Assembly (NCBI GenBank): GCA_003990745.1 | Contig: RBNI01006114.1 | Location: 1 to 11,726 of the forward strand | DNA from: Jimgerdemannia flammicorona | Lineage: Eukaryota > Mucoromycota > Endogonomycetes > Endogonales > Endogonaceae | Direction: 5' to 3' | Length of the DNA stretch: 11,726 nt | Shown here: positions 9,213-11,726 of the stretch, piece after piece | Layout: each line of letters opens with the position of its first letter | Numbering within the stretch: the stretch's first letter is position 1 | Made by a program: the position numbers and the translations under genes | The notes under the pieces: model-generated | Told to the model about the DNA's origin: nothing | Databases searched by the model: none | Seen by the model: only the letters and a program-made list of their open reading frames with translations

Positions 9213-10049
9213 ATGCCTGCTGCCTGCCAAACCTCAAGGTCAAGGAATCACCAAGGTACCTCGGTTGAAGAAAGGATGTTCCAAGACATCAGAAGAGCCA
9301 TGAGGACCTGCTCAACAAGGACTCCTAGTGTCTACCTGGGTACTGCAGACCCTTATCACTTCATCCTCTACTGCCGTGAAATGGAAACAAGGATCACCAT
9401 TGCTACTGAATACCTCCAAATGTGGCAGGAGTACGAAATAGGAAACCTCCTCTGCTGGGAGTTCCCACAGACCAGCACCCAGGAGCTACGAGATGCCACT
9501 CCCATAGATATACGTGAAACAAGGATAGCTAAGAAGATCCATCAGATCTTCAGGCATGCACCATGGTCGATCCCCAACTTGGAGTATGTTAGAGTCTCAG
9601 ATTTCAGAGACCTGTCATCCCGCCGTATCAATGCGCTAGAAGCCAGAGTGGCTACAGAAGCCCAGTCCACTATCACCCTCAACAGTGAAGAAGTAGAAGA
9701 CTTCTGGCACCCTATCCTCCAGGACAACCCAGATCAATTCCTGCAAGGATTGATCTCAGTATTCCAAGGCCCAAGCATCTGGGTTAGATCCCCTCAAGAC
9801 CCCACATTTGTCCCCTATTTTGTGGAAGAGAACCTCATAGACTGGAGAGCTCCAGATCTTGTTCCCGATTTTCCCGCCACTGCCGAATGCGATGATGTCA
9901 TCGATGACGTCATCTCACACGACATACCCGAAGCACGTGAAGTACGTGAAACACACAATCTATATGACGAATTCGCGGATCTCATCTCCTTCAGTAATGA
10001 TGATGATGATGATGATGAAGCCCCCATGGTCCTGAACTTTCTGCTCTAA
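9213..10049 (+). CDS. Intact 278-residue protein of unknown family, abutting or inside the LTR
   Basis: The ATG at 9213 has a good fungal context (ACAAAACAAAATG) and the frame is uninterrupted to TAA at 10047-10049. The protein has an Arg/Ser-rich N-terminus, a central part with regularly placed Trp residues (W-Q-E-Y-E, F-W-H-P-I-L, I-W-V-R-S-P, D-W-R-A-P-D) and a strongly acidic tail from about residue 221. The tail includes D-D-V-I-D-D-V-I and a run of six Asp (263-268) and ends in a hydrophobic V-L-N-F-L-L. I see no signal peptide, membrane segment, protease, polymerase or zinc motif. The stop is 6 bp before the first 35-bp repeat, and no polypurine tract lies between, so it does not look like the last gene of an upstream element. 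The acidic tail could suit a transcriptional activator, but that is only a guess. It has no premature stops, unlike the gag downstream. Confidence 0.75.
   Translation: MPAACQTSRSRNHQGTSVEERMFQDIRRAMRTCSTRTPSVYLGTADPYHFILYCREMETRITIATEYLQMWQEYEIGNLLCWEFPQTSTQELRDATPIDIRETRIAKKIHQIFRHAPWSIPNLEYVRVSDFRDLSSRRINALEARVATEAQSTITLNSEEVEDFWHPILQDNPDQFLQGLISVFQGPSIWVRSPQDPTFVPYFVEENLIDWRAPDLVPDFPATAECDDVIDDVISHDIPEAREVRETHNLYDEFADLISFSNDDDDDDEAPMVLNFLL
9903..9914 (+). repeat. Perfect 12-bp palindrome containing TGACGTCA
   Basis: GATGACGTCATC reads the same on both strands and holds the CRE consensus for ATF/CREB bZIP factors at 9905-9912. It is preceded by the near-copy GATGATGTCATC (9891-9902). Both encode the D-D-V-I repeat of the 278-residue protein, so coding constraint alone could explain them. 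Confidence 0.4.
9997..10017 (+). repeat. Trinucleotide microsatellite (ATG)7
   Basis: Seven ATG units, read in the GAT frame, encode six consecutive aspartates in the acidic tail of the preceding protein. The length is likely to vary between copies. Confidence 0.85.
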
Positions 10050-10055
10050 GTTCTT

Positions 10056-10265
10056 TGTTACACCAGATAATGCCAGCACCGGTATTCTCATGTAACACTG
10101 GATAATACCAGCACTGGTATTCTCATGTAACACTGGATAATACCAGCACCGGTATTCTCATGTAACACTGGATAATACCAGCACCGGTATTCTGAGGTGA
10201 CGCGAAATTATTCCAGCACCGGCATTTTGATGTGATACCAAATAATACCAGCTCTGGAACTTGGT
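10056..10265 (+). repeat. Six tandem copies of a 35-bp unit
   Basis: Units start at 10056, 10091, 10126, 10161, 10196 and 10231. Copies 2-4 are nearly identical, copies 1 and 5 diverge moderately and copy 6 most. Each begins with a TGTAACACTGG-like word, and most contain AATACC and GGTATT as inverted arms around AGCACC, so each can form a hairpin. They lie about 60 bp upstream of a TATA box, the position of U3 enhancer repeats in many LTRs. A regulatory role is inference. Confidence 0.95.
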
Positions 10266-10327
10266 AGTTTTAGTTATTGGAATTTATATTTAGCTTTATA
10301 TCTTAGCAATCATTGAATTATATTTTG

Positions 10328-10335
10328 TATAAATA
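10328..10335 (+). promoter_or_regulatory. LTR TATA box (TATAAATA)
   Basis: TATAAATA lies downstream of the tandem repeats and upstream of the poly(A) signal and primer binding site, where the promoter of the full-length element RNA should be. Transcription would start roughly 30-100 nt further on and so define the U3/R boundary. Confidence 0.55.
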
Positions 10336-10354
10336 CTCATCTTATTTCCTCTGA

Positions 10355-10360
10355 AATAAA
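10355..10360 (+). terminator. Poly(A) signal (AATAAA) in the LTR
   Basis: An exact AATAAA lies 20 nt after the TATA box. In an LTR this hexamer would direct 3' end formation of the element RNA in the 3' copy. Its closeness to the TATA box fits a compact U3/R junction. Confidence 0.45.
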
Positions 10361-10569
10361 GTCAGTTTCTCTCAGTGCAATATACACACTTCCTTGCAAG
10401 CAATCTAAGAGATAACAAGACAGTTAAAGATAAGAAGTTTGAAGACTATAAGACCTTGGGAAGGCACTCCAATAAGAACTTGCTTATAACAACTTGAGTT
10501 AGTCTAAGAGATACACCTTGAAGAGAATCTGGTGTATTTGAAGAACTCAGCGACCACTACGTGACAACT

Positions 10570-10583
10570 TGGTGCCCATTGGC
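10570..10583 (+). other. Candidate primer binding site
   Basis: TGGTGCCCATTGGC starts 3 nt after the GTGACA end of the LTR. It begins with TGG, complementary to the CCA end of a tRNA, as expected for tRNA-primed reverse transcription. I cannot name the tRNA. The leader continues to the gag start at 10687. Confidence 0.55.
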
Positions 10584-10622
10584 TGGTGATTCAAGATGAA
10601 TCCCTCACTTTTAAGCTGAAAA

Positions 10623-10727
10623 ATGAACAACCCCCACAACAACTACCCTGACTACAAGAGTCACCCCTGCAAGAATTCAAGACAAGATGGAAATGCGTCC
10701 TCCTACATTCTATGGATATACTACTGA
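10623..10727 (+). CDS. 34-codon upstream ORF overlapping the gag start
   Basis: An ATG at 10623 opens a frame different from gag and ends in TGA at 10725-10727, overlapping the gag start by 41 nt. Its Asn/Pro/Tyr-rich start (M-N-N-P-H-N-N-Y-P) resembles the low-complexity N-terminus of many gag proteins. It may therefore be the displaced true N-terminus, separated by a frameshift, rather than a regulatory uORF. In the gag frame a TGA lies at 10624-10626. Confidence 0.3.
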   Translation: MNNPHNNYPDYKSHPCKNSRQDGNASSYILWIYY

Positions 10728-11726
10728 AGAGTCAATCCTGACCTTCATTGAAGACTTTGAACAATTTGCCGCCATACGAGCCCTTGGTGTAGATGCTCAA
10801 TTAGCCCTTCTACCAGTCAGCCTCAGAGGACCTGTCAGAGACAAGTTCAATACAGCCACCATTGCTAGTGCTGATGCAGTTAAACTTGGCAATATGAAGG
10901 ACTTCCTCAGAACAACATATTATACCGAAGAGATCAAGCAAGCTCTCAAGGATCAACTCAATACTATCTGCCAGAGACTTAGTGAAGATCCCAACTCATT
11001 CTATACCCGAATCTGCCACCAGATTGTCTTGGCTGGCTATGATGACTGCCTCAAGGAACAAATAGCAGATTCAACCTTCCTCAAAGGAGTTCACCCCGAA
11101 ATTGCCCTAGCAATCTGATCTACCCCAGCTACACTGACCCTTGATCAGAAAGTGGTCTTTGCACAGAGATATTGGACTGCCAGACACCCTGCTGAATACT
11201 CAATGGAGAAAATAACTGGCATCAAGATGGAACCATCAAAGCCAACTAGTATCTTACCTGCTACAGTTGTGAACAGACAACCAACCACACCTACTCCCAA
11301 GACAGCCAAAGCTGACCCAGTGGAGGAACTCGCCAAGCAGTTTGCTGAGATGACTGCACACCTTGATGATGTTGTTAGAGAAGTCTGAAGTGCCAACAGG
11401 AGACCAGTATAGAGATTTGCAGCTGCTACAGAAGAACGCAATAACATCACATGCTTCAGATATGGAGAAGAAGGCCACTATGCAAAGAATTGCATGACCG
11501 AAATGAGATGCAAAGCCCAACCAAGCAATGCTAGCAGAACTAGAGAACAAACCAATGCAGTAGTCATCGAGGAGATTGGTGATACTGATGATGAAGAATA
11601 CTACGAGGAGCTTGAATTCTACCCTGCTACTGAAGGTACCAGAACCCGGTCCAAGCCCTATGACAAGAAGAGCAACAGCAAGCCAGTTGGAAGACCAAAG
11701 AAGACCCCAGCTGTCACCATTCAAAG
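10687..11726 (+). pseudogene. gag: gag pseudogene of the LTR retrotransposon, continues past the right edge
   Basis: Gag forms the virus-like particle that packages element RNA. The frame starts at ATG 10687 with M-R-P-P-T-F-Y-G-Y and a helical, capsid-like region (F-E-Q-F-A-A, L-P-V-S-L-R-G-P-V-R-D-K-F, F-Y-T-R-I-C-H-Q-I) over about residues 1-145. A Pro/Thr/Lys-rich linker follows, then a C-terminal zinc knuckle (11452-11493) and an acidic then basic tail. TGA at 11116-11118, TGA at 11386-11388 and TAG at 11410-11412 interrupt a frame that otherwise stays in register to the window end. The flanking residues suit Arg (CGA to TGA) twice and Gln (CAG to TAG) once. The second cysteine of the knuckle is Tyr. 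This copy is therefore dead unless complemented by others. Confidence 0.85.
11452..11493 (+). other. Defective CCHC zinc knuckle in gag
   Basis: The motif reads C-F-R-Y-G-E-E-G-H-Y-A-K-N-C, against the canonical C-X2-C-X4-H-X4-C. Spacing is exact, but the second Cys is Tyr (TAT at 11461-11463, one G-to-A change from TGT). The knuckle normally binds the packaging signal of the element RNA. Zinc binding should be lost here. Confidence 0.85.

Larger units (their letters stand above)
8970..10566 (+). repeat. Candidate long 5' LTR (short alternative 10056-10566)
   Basis: The right end is GTGACA at 10561-10566, followed by 3 nt and a primer binding site starting TGG. LTRs begin TG and end CA with short inverted ends. 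TGTAAC at 8970 and TGTTAC at 10056 both match the inverse of GTGACA (TGTCAC) at five of six bases. The 1597-bp version would contain a TATA box, an intact 278-codon ORF, six 35-bp repeats, a second TATA box and a poly(A) signal. The 511-bp version would start exactly with the 35-bp repeats. Only one LTR is in view, so the start is undecided. The flanks TATGT (8965-8969) or TTCTT (10051-10055) would be the target duplications. Confidence 0.5.
8970..11726 (+). mobile_element. 5' part of an LTR retrotransposon (Ty3/gypsy-like), decayed
   Basis: In order the element has a candidate LTR, a primer binding site, a leader and a gag gene with a retrotransposon capsid-like domain and a CCHC-type zinc knuckle. 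The right end is cut by the window, so protease, reverse transcriptase, integrase and the 3' LTR are not seen. Assignment to Ty3/gypsy rests on the gag layout and is tentative without pol. The left edge at 8970 is suggested by a TGTAAC start and an abrupt change from TA-rich to balanced sequence. A later edge at 10056 is the alternative. Confidence 0.75.

Noticed and set aside
10030..10055. Polypurine tract that would make 10056 the start of a 3' LTR
   Set aside because: The bases before 10056 are pyrimidine-rich, and a primer binding site and gag follow the LTR, so it is a 5' LTR.
10056..10265. CRISPR-like array
   Set aside because: The 35-bp units are head-to-tail with no unique spacers and sit in a eukaryotic LTR.

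Overview
The window looks like transposon-rich nuclear DNA of a filamentous fungus. The clues are two degenerate retroelements of different classes, a candidate host gene with three introns of about 80 nt and canonical GT...AG ends, and mutation patterns like those left by repeat-induced point mutation or by decay of methylated cytosine. I cannot name a species or phylum from sequence alone.

Layout. (1) From the left edge to about 5.56 kb, on the minus strand, lies an APE-type non-LTR retrotransposon (LINE, L1/Tx1-group-like). It has an ORF1 with an RRM-like segment and an ORF2 with endonuclease, reverse transcriptase and a C-terminal Cys/His cluster. Both ORFs share one reading frame across 5.5 kb with no frameshift, but the frame is broken by 19 TAG/TGA codons and no TAA. 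The 3' end lies outside the window. (2) 5590-7118 is AT-rich, apparently non-coding and has no CpG at all. (3) 7119-8235 is an island where CpG returns. On the minus strand it carries a candidate small secreted cysteine-rich protein gene in at least three exons, followed by a long open frame that may be a fourth exon. (4) 8236-8969 is again free of CpG: first the pyrimidine-rich 5' flank of that gene, then TA-rich sequence. (5) From about 8970 to the right edge, on the plus strand, lies the 5' part of an LTR retrotransposon. It contains a possible very long LTR (8970-10566) holding an intact 278-codon ORF of unknown family, six 35-bp tandem repeats, a TATA box and a poly(A) signal. A primer binding site and a decayed gag follow, with three in-frame stops and a zinc knuckle missing one cysteine.

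The parts most worth following up are the ORF inside, or directly abutting, the LTR; the effector-like gene between CpG-free blocks; and the decay of the retroelements by stop-creating substitutions rather than by indels. All coordinates and motifs were read by eye, and no database search was made.
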